64,000 nucleotides of DNA from Dyella humicola (GTDB taxonomy: Bacteria > Pseudomonadota > Gammaproteobacteria > Xanthomonadales > Rhodanobacteraceae): assembly GCF_026283945.1 (NCBI RefSeq), contig NZ_JAPDPC010000001.1, forward strand, positions 2,604,001 through 2,668,000, written 5' to 3'. Shown here piece after piece: positions 45,591 to 54,679 of the stretch (its first letter is position 1; every line of letters starts with the position of its first letter). The translations under genes were made by a program, and so were the position numbers. The notes under the pieces were generated by a model that saw nothing but the letters and a program-made list of their open reading frames with translations, was not told where the DNA came from and ran no database searches.

Positions 45591-46945
45591 GCAGCTGGTA
45601 CGAGCAAGCATTCCGCCATGTGTTGTATCCGGCTTATGAAACCGGACTGCGCCGTCGCGGCACGCTGGCCTGGCTCGACGCCTACGAGCGCGACCAGTGG
45701 CTGGCGCCGGAACAAGTGGCCGCACTGCAGTTCGAACGGCTCAAGCGCCTGCTGGATCACTGCTATCGCGAGGTGCCTTATTACCGCACCCGCTGGCGCG
45801 CACTCGACATCGATCCGGGCGATATTCGCAGCCTCGACGATGTCGCCCGACTACCCACCCTTACCAAGGCGGACATTCGCGAGCATGCCGACGAGCTGGT
45901 GGCGGAGAGCTGGCGCGGGCGTCTGCTTTACAAGGCCACCGGTGGCTCCACCGGCGAACCGCTGCGTTTTGGCTATACGCGCGAGAGCAACGAACGCCGC
46001 GTGGCGGTGATGTGGCGCGGCTACGCCTGGGCGGGCTCGCGCATGGGCAAACGCACGCTGTACCTGTGGGGCGGCGCGGTCGGTGAACCCAGTCGCGCCC
46101 ACCAGCTCAAGGATCGCCTGTACAACGCGGCGTTCGGGCGACGCATGCTCAACAGCTTCCATATGACGGAAGCGAACATGGCCTCGTACGCCGACGCCAT
46201 CGACAGCTACCGACCTGACATCGTCGTGGGCTATGTGGGCCCGCTTATGCGCATGGCGCAGTGGTTGCTGGAAACCGGGCGCACCCCGCATCGGGCCCAG
46301 GCCGTGATCGGTGGTGCCGAGGCACTGCACGAGTTTCAGCGCCAGACCATCGAGCAGGCGTTCGGCTGCCCGGTATTCAACACCTATGGCTGTCGCGAAT
46401 TCATGCTGATCGCCGCGGAGTGCGATCAGCACAAGGGCCTGCACGTCAATGTCGATCATCTCCTGCTGGAACTGCTCGACGCGAATGGCGTGCCGTCTGC
46501 CTCCGGTCGCGGCGAAGTGGCGATCACCGACCTGTTCAATTACGGCATGCCGTTCGTCCGCTATGTCAATGGCGACATGGCGACGGCCTCGGCTGACCGC
46601 TGTGCCTGCGGACGCGGACTGCCGCTGCTGGACCGCGTCGATGGCCGCGTGCTCGATGCGATTCGCACGGCGGACGGCCGCTATCTTCCCGGCGAATTCT
46701 TCCCTCATATGCTGAAGGACGTACCGGGCATCGCGCGCTTCCAGCTGGTGCAACGCCAGCTCGAACGACTGGACCTGTCCATCGTGCGCGACGCGGATTT
46801 TAACGATGACTCGCTGATCACCATCCGCCGGGAGGTAAGAAAAGTCCTGGGCGAAAGCATCGAGCTCGACTGCCATTTCGTCGACGACATCCCCTTGACC
46901 CGGAGCGGCAAGACACGGGTGACGGTGTCGGAGCTGCCGCCGTGA
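45587..46945 (+). CDS. CapK/PaaK-like AMP-forming ligase
   Basis: The 452-residue protein belongs to the phenylacetate-CoA ligase-like (CapK) branch of adenylate-forming enzymes. The phosphate loop is YKATGGSTGEPLRFGYT (about 107-123), the A5-like motif VFNTYGCREFMLIA, and RYVNGDMATA with a CACGRGLPLLDRVDGR segment is typical of CapK. The C-terminal RSGKTRVTVSELPP replaces the usual lysine-containing loop. CapK proteins recur in capsule loci with unproved roles. Here one may adenylate an acid for transfer to the glycan or to the assembly line. Ends with GTGA overlap with the next gene. Confidence 0.85.
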   Translation: MSSWYEQAFRHVLYPAYETGLRRRGTLAWLDAYERDQWLAPEQVAALQFERLKRLLDHCYREVPYYRTRWRALDIDPGDIRSLDDVARLPTLTKADIREHADELVAESWRGRLLYKATGGSTGEPLRFGYTRESNERRVAVMWRGYAWAGSRMGKRTLYLWGGAVGEPSRAHQLKDRLYNAAFGRRMLNSFHMTEANMASYADAIDSYRPDIVVGYVGPLMRMAQWLLETGRTPHRAQAVIGGAEALHEFQRQTIEQAFGCPVFNTYGCREFMLIAAECDQHKGLHVNVDHLLLELLDANGVPSASGRGEVAITDLFNYGMPFVRYVNGDMATASADRCACGRGLPLLDRVDGRVLDAIRTADGRYLPGEFFPHMLKDVPGIARFQLVQRQLERLDLSIVRDADFNDDSLITIRREVRKVLGESIELDCHFVDDIPLTRSGKTRVTVSELPP

Positions 46946-48051
46946 ACATTACCCATGTGGTCGAGAACCTCAATCGCGGCGGCCTGGAACGCATGGTGCT
47001 GGAGCTGGTGAAGATCCAGCATCGGCACGGCCACCGCTGCCAGGTGGTATGCCTGTTCGAACCCGGGTCGCAGGCGCATGAACTCGACGCCCTGGGTATT
47101 CCGGTCACCGGCTGTCACAAGCGACAAGGTCTGGACCTACGCGCGCTGGCACGGGCGCGACGCGTGATCCGGCGGCACGATACCGAAGTACTGCACACGC
47201 ATAACGCGGTAGCCCACTATCAGGCCGTGCTGGCCAGTTGTGGGCTGGGTGTCCGTCGCGTCGTCAACACCCGGCACGGCATGAGCATCAATCAGCGCAC
47301 GGGACGCCGCGAATGGCTTTATCGGCGCTCGCTCGCGCATACGGACACCGTTGTCACCGTGTGCGAAGCCGCCCGTCGCGACGCGGTGGCGCGTGGCATC
47401 GTGCCCAAGCTCAAGGCCATCGTGGTGCCCAACGGCATCCCGGTCGACACGTTTGCGCAGGCCTCGGCGGACATGCGCAAGCGCTTGCTGGAAGCGCTGG
47501 GGCTGCCACCGCACAGCAGGCTGATCGGCAATGTGGGTCGACTCAACTGGGCCAAGGATCAGGTAGGCCTGATCCAGGCCTTCCGCCGCATCCACGTACA
47601 GCGTCCGGATACCGCCCTGGTGTTGATTGGCGACGGCGAACTGCGTGCACAGCTCGAGCAATGCGCCAAGGAAGAAGGCGTATGCCAAAGCGTGCATTTC
47701 CTCGGCGACCGCAACGATGTGCATGAGCTGCTACAGGGGCTGGACCTGTTCGTACTCTCGTCCCGCAGCGAAGGCTACTCGATGGCCTTACTCGAGGCCT
47801 GCGCGGTCGCGCTGCCGATCGTGGCTACCGACGTGGGCGGCAACGGTGAAATCGTGCATGACCGACGCACCGGGCGCCTCGTCCCCGCGGGTAACCCTGG
47901 CGCCTTGGCCGACGCCATGCTCGCCTTGCTGCAAGAGCCGCAGCAAGCCACCGCCTGCGGCCGCGCCGCGCGGGCGTGGGTGGAACAAAACGGCTCATTG
48001 GAAGCCATGGCCGGGCGCTACGCGCGGCTGTACCTCGAGCCGGGGGACTGA
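46942..48051 (+). CDS. Family 4 glycosyltransferase
   Basis: The 369-residue GT-B protein opens ITHVVENLNRGGLERMVLELV and has the C-terminal nucleotide-sugar site with LIGNVGRLNWAKDQ, LGDRNDVHELL and SSRSEGYSMALLEA (the E-x7-E region), ending VEQNGSLEAMAGRYARLY. It resembles the exosortase-associated GT4 group (Stp2-like) in its opening, an impression rather than a match. Probably adds a sugar to the lipid-linked repeat unit in the cytoplasm. GTG start overlaps the CapK stop; three bases separate it from the next GT4. Confidence 0.9.
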   Translation: MNITHVVENLNRGGLERMVLELVKIQHRHGHRCQVVCLFEPGSQAHELDALGIPVTGCHKRQGLDLRALARARRVIRRHDTEVLHTHNAVAHYQAVLASCGLGVRRVVNTRHGMSINQRTGRREWLYRRSLAHTDTVVTVCEAARRDAVARGIVPKLKAIVVPNGIPVDTFAQASADMRKRLLEALGLPPHSRLIGNVGRLNWAKDQVGLIQAFRRIHVQRPDTALVLIGDGELRAQLEQCAKEEGVCQSVHFLGDRNDVHELLQGLDLFVLSSRSEGYSMALLEACAVALPIVATDVGGNGEIVHDRRTGRLVPAGNPGALADAMLALLQEPQQATACGRAARAWVEQNGSLEAMAGRYARLYLEPGD

Positions 48052-48054
48052 GCC

Positions 48055-49233
48055 ATGCGATTGCGCGTACTGGTCCTCACCAACCTGTTTCCCACGCCCT
48101 GGGACCCCCTGCGCGGCGCGTTCAACCGCCAGCAGTTCGAGCGCCTTGCGCAATATCACGATGTCGATGTGCTGACGGCGGTGGATTTTCGCGAGCGTCT
48201 CGCGGGCATGAAGGGCGAGGTGAAGGTCAACGGTCTGCGCACCGATCATTTCACGTTCGTCTATCCACCACGCATAGGACGTACCCTGCACGCGCTGTGC
48301 TGGCTTCTATCGCTGCTGATCCAGCGTGGCCGCCAGCTGCGCTCGGCCAACTACGATTGTCTGCTGGTGAGCTGGGCCTACCCGGATGCCGTCGCCGTCG
48401 GTTGGCTGGCACGGCGCCTGGGCATTCCCTATGTGGTCAAGGTGCACGGCAGCGATCTCAATGTGCAGGCCGAACATGCCCTGCGCCGCCCGCAGATTCG
48501 CTCTGCCCTGCGCCACGCCAACGCGGTGATCGCCGTCAGCCAGGCGCTCGCCACCAAGGCCATCGCCCTCGATGCCGATGCGGCGCATGTACACGTGCTC
48601 TACAACGGGGTCGACCCGCACCTGTTCGCGCCCGGCTCGCGCAGTCAGGCGCGCGCGCAGCTCAATCTTTCGCCGGACGCGCCGCTGGTGCTGTACGTAG
48701 GCAACCTCAAGCCGGCGAAGGGTTGCCTCGATCTGCTTGAGGCGTTTCCGGCGTTGCTGGCCGCACGTCCCCAGGCACAGCTGGTCTACGTGGGTGCCGG
48801 CCCTTGCCAGACGACTTTGCTCGAACGTGCCAGCGCCCTGGGCTGCGCCGACCGTGTCTTTCTTGCCGGCCCTGTCCCGCACGGTGCCCTGCCCCATTGG
48901 TTCCGCGCTGCCGACCTGCTGTGCCTGCCCAGCCACAATGAAGGCGTGCCGAACGTCGTGCTGGAAGCGATGTCTTGCGGCATACCCGTCGTCGCCACGC
49001 ACGTGGGCGGCATCCCGGAGGTGCTGCCAAGCCAGGCCGGTCTGCTCGTACCAGCACACGAGTGCGATGCTTTGTCTCGAGCCTTGATCGAGGCCGCTGG
49101 CACACGCTGGGACCGCGAAGCCATCGTCAGGCAAGCCGCCGCTTTTCGCTGGGACGACAACGTGAGCCGGCTGGCCGGCATCCTGCGCGATGTTGTCGCC
49201 GCATCTCCTTCGCCATTGAGGGCTACCGCATGA
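48055..49233 (+). CDS. Family 4 glycosyltransferase
   Basis: The 392-residue GT-B protein opens LRVLVLTNLFPTPWDPLRGAF, has PYVVKVHGSDLNV and YNGVDPHLF in the acceptor half, and LYVGNLKPAKG, FLAGPVPHGALP and PSHNEGVPNVVLEAMSCGIPVV in the donor half, with the retaining-GT4 E-x7-E motif. It likely adds one sugar of the repeat unit on the cytoplasmic face. Its TGA overlaps the next ATG (ATGA at 49230). Confidence 0.92.
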   Translation: MRLRVLVLTNLFPTPWDPLRGAFNRQQFERLAQYHDVDVLTAVDFRERLAGMKGEVKVNGLRTDHFTFVYPPRIGRTLHALCWLLSLLIQRGRQLRSANYDCLLVSWAYPDAVAVGWLARRLGIPYVVKVHGSDLNVQAEHALRRPQIRSALRHANAVIAVSQALATKAIALDADAAHVHVLYNGVDPHLFAPGSRSQARAQLNLSPDAPLVLYVGNLKPAKGCLDLLEAFPALLAARPQAQLVYVGAGPCQTTLLERASALGCADRVFLAGPVPHGALPHWFRAADLLCLPSHNEGVPNVVLEAMSCGIPVVATHVGGIPEVLPSQAGLLVPAHECDALSRALIEAAGTRWDREAIVRQAAAFRWDDNVSRLAGILRDVVAASPSPLRATA

Positions 49234-49871
49234 ACCTCAAACCAAAGCGACAGGAACTGCTCCGCCTTTTGCCGGATGCCCTGGTGCAGACGCATGCATC
49301 AAGCTATGGCGGCGCCCGCTACCTGACCTTCGACGATGGTCCAGAGCCCGACTACACGCCCCGCCTGCTCGATCTCCTGGCCGAGCATCGCGTACATGCC
49401 AGTTTCTTCATGATTGGCCAGAAGATCGAGCAGTACCCTGAGCTGGTGGAACGCATGGTGGCCGAGGGTCATATGATCGGTAACCACTCTTATACCCACC
49501 GACTGTTCAAGTCCTTGCCACTGCTCGATCAGCTCGAGGAGTTCCAGCGCACCGACGAACTATTGCGAAGCTTTGACGCGCGCCCGCGGCATCGTGTGCG
49601 CACGCCACAGGGCTACCTGGACACGCGCCTGTTGCTCCATTGCGCCCGCCACGGGCGCAGCATCGTCTATTGGTCCTACGACAGCCTGGACTACCAGAAG
49701 CCGACGCACGATGTCCTCGTCGCGAGACTGCGCGCTCAACCTCCCCTCCCCGGCGACATCGTGCTGATGCACGATGACAGCCATCGGGCCGTCGATGCGC
49801 TGCGCTCCCTGCTGCCTGAGTGGCTGAGCGAAGGCCACACGTTCCGCGCCCTGTCGGGGGACGCTCCATGA
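49230..49871 (+). CDS. Polysaccharide deacetylase (compact NodB domain)
   Basis: The 213-residue protein is a single NodB domain with all five motifs: YLTFDDGPEPDYT, MIGNHSYTHRLFKS (HxxxH), RTPQGYLD, WSYDSLDYQ and IVLMHDDSH. It is shorter than the deacetylase at 43148 and closer to chitooligosaccharide deacetylases. No signal peptide is evident. The start at 49230 is set by ATGA overlap with the preceding gene; an upstream in-frame start would overlap that gene by 250 bases. Probably removes acetyl groups from an intermediate. Confidence 0.9.
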   Translation: MNLKPKRQELLRLLPDALVQTHASSYGGARYLTFDDGPEPDYTPRLLDLLAEHRVHASFFMIGQKIEQYPELVERMVAEGHMIGNHSYTHRLFKSLPLLDQLEEFQRTDELLRSFDARPRHRVRTPQGYLDTRLLLHCARHGRSIVYWSYDSLDYQKPTHDVLVARLRAQPPLPGDIVLMHDDSHRAVDALRSLLPEWLSEGHTFRALSGDAP

Positions 49872-51046
49872 GGATCCTCTATCATCACCGCACCCGCGGG
49901 CGCCACGTGGAAGGCGTGCATATACGCGGTATCGTGCATGCGTTGCGCGGCATGGGGCACGAGGTCAACGTGCTCTCGTTCCCGGGAGCCGATCCCGAGC
50001 ATGAGCACGAGACGCGCCCGCAACAGGCCAAGCCTACCCGCGGATGGCTGGCTCGAATCGTTACGCGCATGCCCGGCGTGCTGTTCGAGTTCCTTGAACT
50101 TGCCTACAACCTGGTCACTGTGGTGCGCATGCATGGCGCCTTCCGCCGGCTGCGACCCGAGCTGATCTACGAACGCTATTCGTTGTTCCTGTTCGCTACC
50201 GTCTGGATGGCGCGTCGCCGTGGTATCCCCCTGGTGTTGGAGATCAACGACTCCGCCTTGGTACAACGTGTACGTCCGCTTTACCTGAAGACGCTGGCGC
50301 GGCGCATCGAAGGCTGGTGCCTGCGCAACTGCGCCGGGCTGGTATTCATATCCAGCTACTTCCGCGACCAGGCACACCAGGCCTATGGCGAACTGGCTCC
50401 CTCGGTCGTCTCACCCAATGCCGCCGACCTGTCGCGCTTCGACCCCAGCCGCTTTGACCGCACGCGACTTCGCGCTGACCGCGGCTTGCGCGATCGCATC
50501 GTCTGCGGCCACGTCGGCGCGTTTGCCCAATGGCACGGCGTGCAGCATTTTGTCGAGAACATCGCCGCTCGCTTGAACGAGGCACCGGATCTCGCCCTCG
50601 TGCTGGTAGGTGACGGCCTGATGCTGCCGACCATCCGCGAGATGATCGCCGCGAGGGGACTGTCAGACCGCGTGCTCACGCCAGGTCGCGTGCCGCATGA
50701 AGATATCGCCAGCTGGATCGCCTGCATGGACTACGCCGTGCTCCCCGATTCCAATCACTACGGCTCGCCCATGAAACTGTTCGAGCTGATGGCGATGGGT
50801 GTGGCCGTGGTGGCTCCGGACTACGACCCCGTTGCGGAAGTCATCAGCGACGGCCATACCGGCTGGCTGTTTCCACGGGGCGAGACCGAGCGTTGCGTCG
50901 AGCGCGTGCTCGAACTCACGGCCCGCACGGACGAATGCCATCGCGTGGGCGCCGCGGCGCGGGACTACATCGTCCGCGAACGCCAATGGCGCAACAACGC
51001 CGAGCAATTGCTGACCCTGCTGCCGAGCGGAGGCGCGCCGGCATGA
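49868..51046 (+). CDS. Family 4 glycosyltransferase
   Basis: The 392-residue GT-B protein opens MRILYHHRTRGRHVEGVHIRG (trimmed) and has ERYSLFLFATVWMARRRGIP, LVLEINDSALVQRVRP and a donor half with CGHVGAFAQWHGVQHFV, LVGDGLMLP, VPHEDIASWIACMDYAVLPD and MKLFELMAMGVAVVAPD. The acidic pair in the E-x7-E region is replaced by a SPMKLFELMA arrangement common in a subset of GT4 enzymes. Both ends are ATGA-coupled (49868 and 51043). Confidence 0.9.
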   Translation: MRILYHHRTRGRHVEGVHIRGIVHALRGMGHEVNVLSFPGADPEHEHETRPQQAKPTRGWLARIVTRMPGVLFEFLELAYNLVTVVRMHGAFRRLRPELIYERYSLFLFATVWMARRRGIPLVLEINDSALVQRVRPLYLKTLARRIEGWCLRNCAGLVFISSYFRDQAHQAYGELAPSVVSPNAADLSRFDPSRFDRTRLRADRGLRDRIVCGHVGAFAQWHGVQHFVENIAARLNEAPDLALVLVGDGLMLPTIREMIAARGLSDRVLTPGRVPHEDIASWIACMDYAVLPDSNHYGSPMKLFELMAMGVAVVAPDYDPVAEVISDGHTGWLFPRGETERCVERVLELTARTDECHRVGAAARDYIVRERQWRNNAEQLLTLLPSGGAPA

Positions 51047-52275
51047 TCGCCATCGTGCTCCTGCTCGTCATCCTGCTGTTGGCGGCGGCGGTCCTGGTCA
51101 AGGGCGTTCGCGCCCGCCATATGCAGATCTGGCTGGGCAACTATCTCCGTCGTCGCCCGCCTGCCCCGGCCAGCGGCCCCGTGCACGTGATGTTCTGCTT
51201 CGTCGACCATTTCGAACCCGCCTGGGGGCGGGCCGATCTGGAAACCCAGCGCGCACGCGTCGATCGCTGGTGCAAGGACTACCGCGAACTCGCCTCTGCC
51301 CACCGGGATGCGGATGGGCGGCCACCCCAGCACTCCTTCTTTTACCCCGAAGAGGAGTACCTGGAAGAGCATCTGAACAAGATCGCCGCGCTATGCGCGG
51401 AAGGCTATGGGGAAATCGAGATCCATCTCCATCACGACAACGACAACGAAGACAACTTCCGCACCACCATTACGCGCTTCAACGAGCTCCTGCATACGCG
51501 CCATGGCGCGCTACCGCGTGATCCACGCACCGGTGAACTGCGCTTCGGCTTCATCCACGGCAACTGGTGTCTGGACAACTCACGCCCCGATGGGCGCTGG
51601 TGTGGCCTCAACAACGAGCTGATGCTGCTGCGCGAGCTTGGCTGCTATGCGGATTTCACCTTGCCGTCGGCCCCCAGCGACACCCAGACGCGCACCATCA
51701 ATGCGATCTATTACGCCACCGACGATCCACAGCGTCCCAAGTCGCACGATGTCGGCGTACCGGTGCAGGCCGGCGGAAAACCCACGGGTGACCTGATGAT
51801 CGTGCAGGGTCCGCTGGGCCTGAACTGGCGGCGACGCCGTTTCGGCCTCGTGCCGCGCATCGAGAACGCCGACATCCGACGCTCCTGCCCACCCGATGCC
51901 GATCGCGTCGATGCGTGGGTTCGCACCGCCATCCAGGTCGAAGGCCAGCCCAACTGGATCTTTGTAAAGATCCACACCCACGGCACCCAGGAACGCGACA
52001 TGGATACCCTGCTTGGCGAGCGGGCTCACGCCATGTACGAGCATCTGGAGCGGCGCTACAACGACGGCAACCAGCATGTGCTGCATTACGTGACGGCACG
52101 CGAGCTGTACAACATCGTCAAAGCCGCGGAGGCCGGCCATACCGGCGATCCATCGCGCTACCGCGACTACGAACTGCCACCTCCACCAGGGCTGGCAAAC
52201 GCCCCTTGGCGGCGAAACGCGCAGCATCGACACGACGTCAAGGCCGCGGCCGGCTGGGCCGACCTGGAGGGATGA
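51043..52275 (+). CDS. Membrane-anchored protein of unknown function with HFEP and HLHHDND motifs
   Basis: A 410-residue protein with an N-terminal membrane anchor (IAIVLLLVILLLAAAVLV, about 2-19). The conserved-looking segments are MFCFVDHFEPAWG (about 48-60), EIEIHLHHDNDNEDN, GFIHGNWCLDNS and FVKIHTHGTQERDMD. Repeated His/Asp motifs separated like NodB motifs suggest a metal-dependent carbohydrate-esterase-like fold facing the periplasm. This is inference: no NodB signature is exact. It sits between a GT4 and a methyltransferase, ATGA-coupled to both, so it almost certainly takes part in the glycan pathway. Confidence 0.65.
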   Translation: MIAIVLLLVILLLAAAVLVKGVRARHMQIWLGNYLRRRPPAPASGPVHVMFCFVDHFEPAWGRADLETQRARVDRWCKDYRELASAHRDADGRPPQHSFFYPEEEYLEEHLNKIAALCAEGYGEIEIHLHHDNDNEDNFRTTITRFNELLHTRHGALPRDPRTGELRFGFIHGNWCLDNSRPDGRWCGLNNELMLLRELGCYADFTLPSAPSDTQTRTINAIYYATDDPQRPKSHDVGVPVQAGGKPTGDLMIVQGPLGLNWRRRRFGLVPRIENADIRRSCPPDADRVDAWVRTAIQVEGQPNWIFVKIHTHGTQERDMDTLLGERAHAMYEHLERRYNDGNQHVLHYVTARELYNIVKAAEAGHTGDPSRYRDYELPPPPGLANAPWRRNAQHRHDVKAAAGWADLEG

Positions 52276-53222
52276 TCATGCATTGGCGTGCCAAAGGTAT
52301 GTTGCAGAAGGTGCTTGGCCACGTGCCGGGCGGTGAAGAGGCGCACTACGTGCTGCAGCGGCGCTTCGGTGGCTTGCGCGACTTCGGACGCGAGTTCGAT
52401 GTGAAGATGGATGACTGGCGCTTGATGGCTGGCCATCTTGGTGAAGCCGGCAGGCCCATCGTAGGAGCGCGATTGTTTGAAATCGGCAGCGGCTGGTACC
52501 CCACGTTTCCGTTCGCCTGCTATCTCGGTGGTGCGCGCAGCGTGATCACGGTCGACCTCAACCGCCACCTCAAACCGGAGCTGGCGCGGTCTTGCGCGGT
52601 CCATCTCGGCCGCTATGCCGCCCTGATCGCGACGGCCTGCGGCATTGCCGAGGACGACGTGCGCCAACGTCAGGAGTCATTGGTTAAACGCCTGAGCGAA
52701 GGCGCCGATATCCATGCCGCGACCGACGCTGTTGTCACCTATGACGCACCCGCCGACGCCGCACAAACCCGTTTGGAGCCACGACAGGTCGACTGCGTCT
52801 TCTCCAATAGCGTGCTGGAGCATGTGCTGCCCGATGCTGTCGACGGCATCTTCCGCGAAGCCATGCGCATCCTGGCCCCGGGCGGCATCATGTTCCACTC
52901 GGTCAACTGCGGCGATCACTACGCCTATATCGACCATGAGATCAATCAGCTCAACTATCTGCAATATTCCGATGCCGAATGGCGGCGCTGGGATAACCCG
53001 TTTCTCTACCAGAACCGTCTACGCGCCTTCGAGTTCATCGATCGCGCGAAGGCCGCCGGCTTCGATATCACCATGAGCACCGAGACCGCGCGAGAAAATC
53101 GACTGAAAGAACTCGCCGCATTGCGAGTGCATTCGCAGTTCGCACATATTCCACCTGAGCGACTCTGCGTTACCTCGATCGACTTCATCGCACGCAAACA
53201 CGATACGGAAATGGCGGGATGA
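52272..53222 (+). CDS. Class I SAM-dependent methyltransferase
   Basis: The 316-residue protein has the SAM-binding motif LFEIGSGWYPTFPF (about 69-82), SVITVDLNRHLKP as motif II, the VDCVFSNSVLEHVLPD segment typical of class I enzymes and a later RILAPGGIMFHSVN strand. The N-terminus (MHWRAKGMLQKVLGHVPG) and spacing suit a sugar or lipid-linked-saccharide methyltransferase. Start at 52272 overlaps the previous stop (ATGA); a second in-frame ATG follows at 52278. The following GT2 is again ATGA-coupled. Confidence 0.85.
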   Translation: MIMHWRAKGMLQKVLGHVPGGEEAHYVLQRRFGGLRDFGREFDVKMDDWRLMAGHLGEAGRPIVGARLFEIGSGWYPTFPFACYLGGARSVITVDLNRHLKPELARSCAVHLGRYAALIATACGIAEDDVRQRQESLVKRLSEGADIHAATDAVVTYDAPADAAQTRLEPRQVDCVFSNSVLEHVLPDAVDGIFREAMRILAPGGIMFHSVNCGDHYAYIDHEINQLNYLQYSDAEWRRWDNPFLYQNRLRAFEFIDRAKAAGFDITMSTETARENRLKELAALRVHSQFAHIPPERLCVTSIDFIARKHDTEMAG

Positions 53223-53968
53223 CACCGGACCTGGTCAGCGTGATCATGCCCGCGTACAACGCGGAGCGGACGCTGCGCGCATCGGTGCTATCCGTGCGCG
53301 AACAGACCTATCCCTCCTTGGAGCTGATCATCGTCGATGATGGTTCGCGGGATGGCACCACCGGGCTCATCTGTGAACTGGCACGCGCCGACCATCGCCT
53401 GCGCGTGCTTTATCAGCCCTCCAACAACGGCGTGGCCGCCGCGCGCAATGCCGGCATCGACGCTGCCCAAGGGAGCTACGTCGCGTTCCTGGACAGTGAC
53501 GATCGTTGGCATCCGCACAAGCTTGAGCTACAGATCGGCCACATGCGCCGCACCGGCGCGCTGGTGAGCTATACCGCGTACGATCGCGTCACCGAGGGCG
53601 GCCACGTGCTGTCGCGCGTGCGTCCACCTTCGGTGGTGACCCATGACGACATGCTGCGCAGCAACCATATCGGCAACCTCACCGGCGTCTACCACCGCAG
53701 CCTCGGTGACACGCGTTTCCTTGCCGTAGGGCATGAGGACTATGTGTTCTGGCTCGACCTGGTACGTCGGGCGGGCGGCGCCAGTTGCGTACCATATGCC
53801 GATGCGTTGGCGTGGTACCTGGTCCATGGCGGATCGCTGTCCTCGGACAAGCTGCGCGCTGCGCGGTGGCAGTGGCATATCTATCGGGATATCGAGCGCC
53901 TGGGCTGGCTGGCGGCATCGCACTACATGTGTCATTACGCCTGGCAGGCGGTTCGTAAGCGCCGTTGA
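53219..53968 (+). CDS. Family 2 glycosyltransferase
   Basis: The 249-residue GT-A protein has the classic GT2 start LVSVIMPAYNAERTL, VDDGSRDGT, the DxD motif in FLDSDDRWHP and a C-terminal HEDYVFWLDLVRR acidic region. It has no membrane segment and likely adds a sugar to the lipid-linked unit. Last gene of the plus-strand series; its stop lies about 30 bases before the inverted-repeat island. Confidence 0.92.
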   Translation: MTPDLVSVIMPAYNAERTLRASVLSVREQTYPSLELIIVDDGSRDGTTGLICELARADHRLRVLYQPSNNGVAAARNAGIDAAQGSYVAFLDSDDRWHPHKLELQIGHMRRTGALVSYTAYDRVTEGGHVLSRVRPPSVVTHDDMLRSNHIGNLTGVYHRSLGDTRFLAVGHEDYVFWLDLVRRAGGASCVPYADALAWYLVHGGSLSSDKLRAARWQWHIYRDIERLGWLAASHYMCHYAWQAVRKRR

Positions 53969-53994
53969 GCGCTCACGCTCTCGCTCATGCTCTC

Positions 53995-54180
53995 GCTCCT
54001 TCTCCCCTTCGGGGAGAAGGCTGGGATGAGGGGCGGGTGCTCGCGATCACGCGACAACTGAGCGATATCGCCAGCTTGCCGCTTACGCAGCGGGCGTTTC
54101 GATCGCCTGCCGGCGCTCGAGTCACTTTTCTTTTGCTGGCCCAAAAGAAAAGTAACCCAAAGAAAATGGCCTGACAGGCT
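53995..54180 (+). repeat. Left arm of a long inverted repeat between convergent operons
   Basis: About 185 bases that are near-exact reverse complement of 54680-54862, with scattered substitutions and small gaps. The arm starts with a hairpin (CCTTCTCCCC pairing GGGGAGAAGG, 53998-54020) and ends with CTGACAGGCT. Similar CTTCTCC and TTTTCTTT-rich repeats are common between genes of Xanthomonadales-type genomes, but I cannot name the family. See also the terminator at 54124. Confidence 0.8.
54124..54153 (+). terminator. Perfect T-rich hairpin inside the left repeat arm
   Basis: ACTTTTCTTTTG (54124-54135) pairs perfectly with CAAAAGAAAAGT (54142-54153) around CTGGCC. Placed after the plus-strand glycosyltransferase series, it can act as a terminator for that transcript, although it lacks a GC-rich stem. 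Confidence 0.45.
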
Positions 54181-54219
54181 CGCAGCCATACGATGGCTAC
54201 AAGCCTTGCAGGCATCCAC

Positions 54220-54640
54220 AAGCCGGATGCGTGGCGTGTTACCTCAGGGGGTGCGGCTACACCGCGAGGCGCCGTGGCGCTGAGGGAATGGCAGCATGGC
54301 GTGGCATACGAGCGCCGGAGGCCACTGCAAGCCGGATCGGCTACGTGCTACCTCGTGGCGTGCGGCTATACCGCGAAGCGCCGGGACGCAGAGGGCTTAA
54401 GGCTCGCGCGTACGCCTGCCTAAGCTGTCCTGGTGTCGGCAGAGCGTGCTTGCTGGGGGGCTTTAAGTCCTCAGTACAACGCCGCCCCGCGGTGTAGCCA
54501 CGGTCCCTCGGCAGCGCGTCAGCTAGCCGGTTGCCTCGGGCTGCCAAGTTTGTATGTCGCGGCACGCTGCGCCCCCTCTACGCCACGGCGCACCGCGGGG
54601 TAGCCGAAATCCGCGAGGTGGCACGCTACGTCTCCGGCTT
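54220..54640. repeat. Short repeat units between the long inverted-repeat arms
   Basis: Two direct copies of a 54-base unit lie at 54220-54273 and 54329-54382 (AAGCCGGAT.., GTGCGGCTA-ACCGCG.. core). An inverted copy is at about 54588-54640 and a partial inverted copy at about 54480-54500. No reading frame here has a recognisable product. The whole 53969-54917 gap (949 bases) is thus repeat DNA without a supported gene. Confidence 0.65.
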
Positions 54641-54679
54641 GCCGCAGCCTCCATGGCTGGTATCCCTCATCACGCTAAG

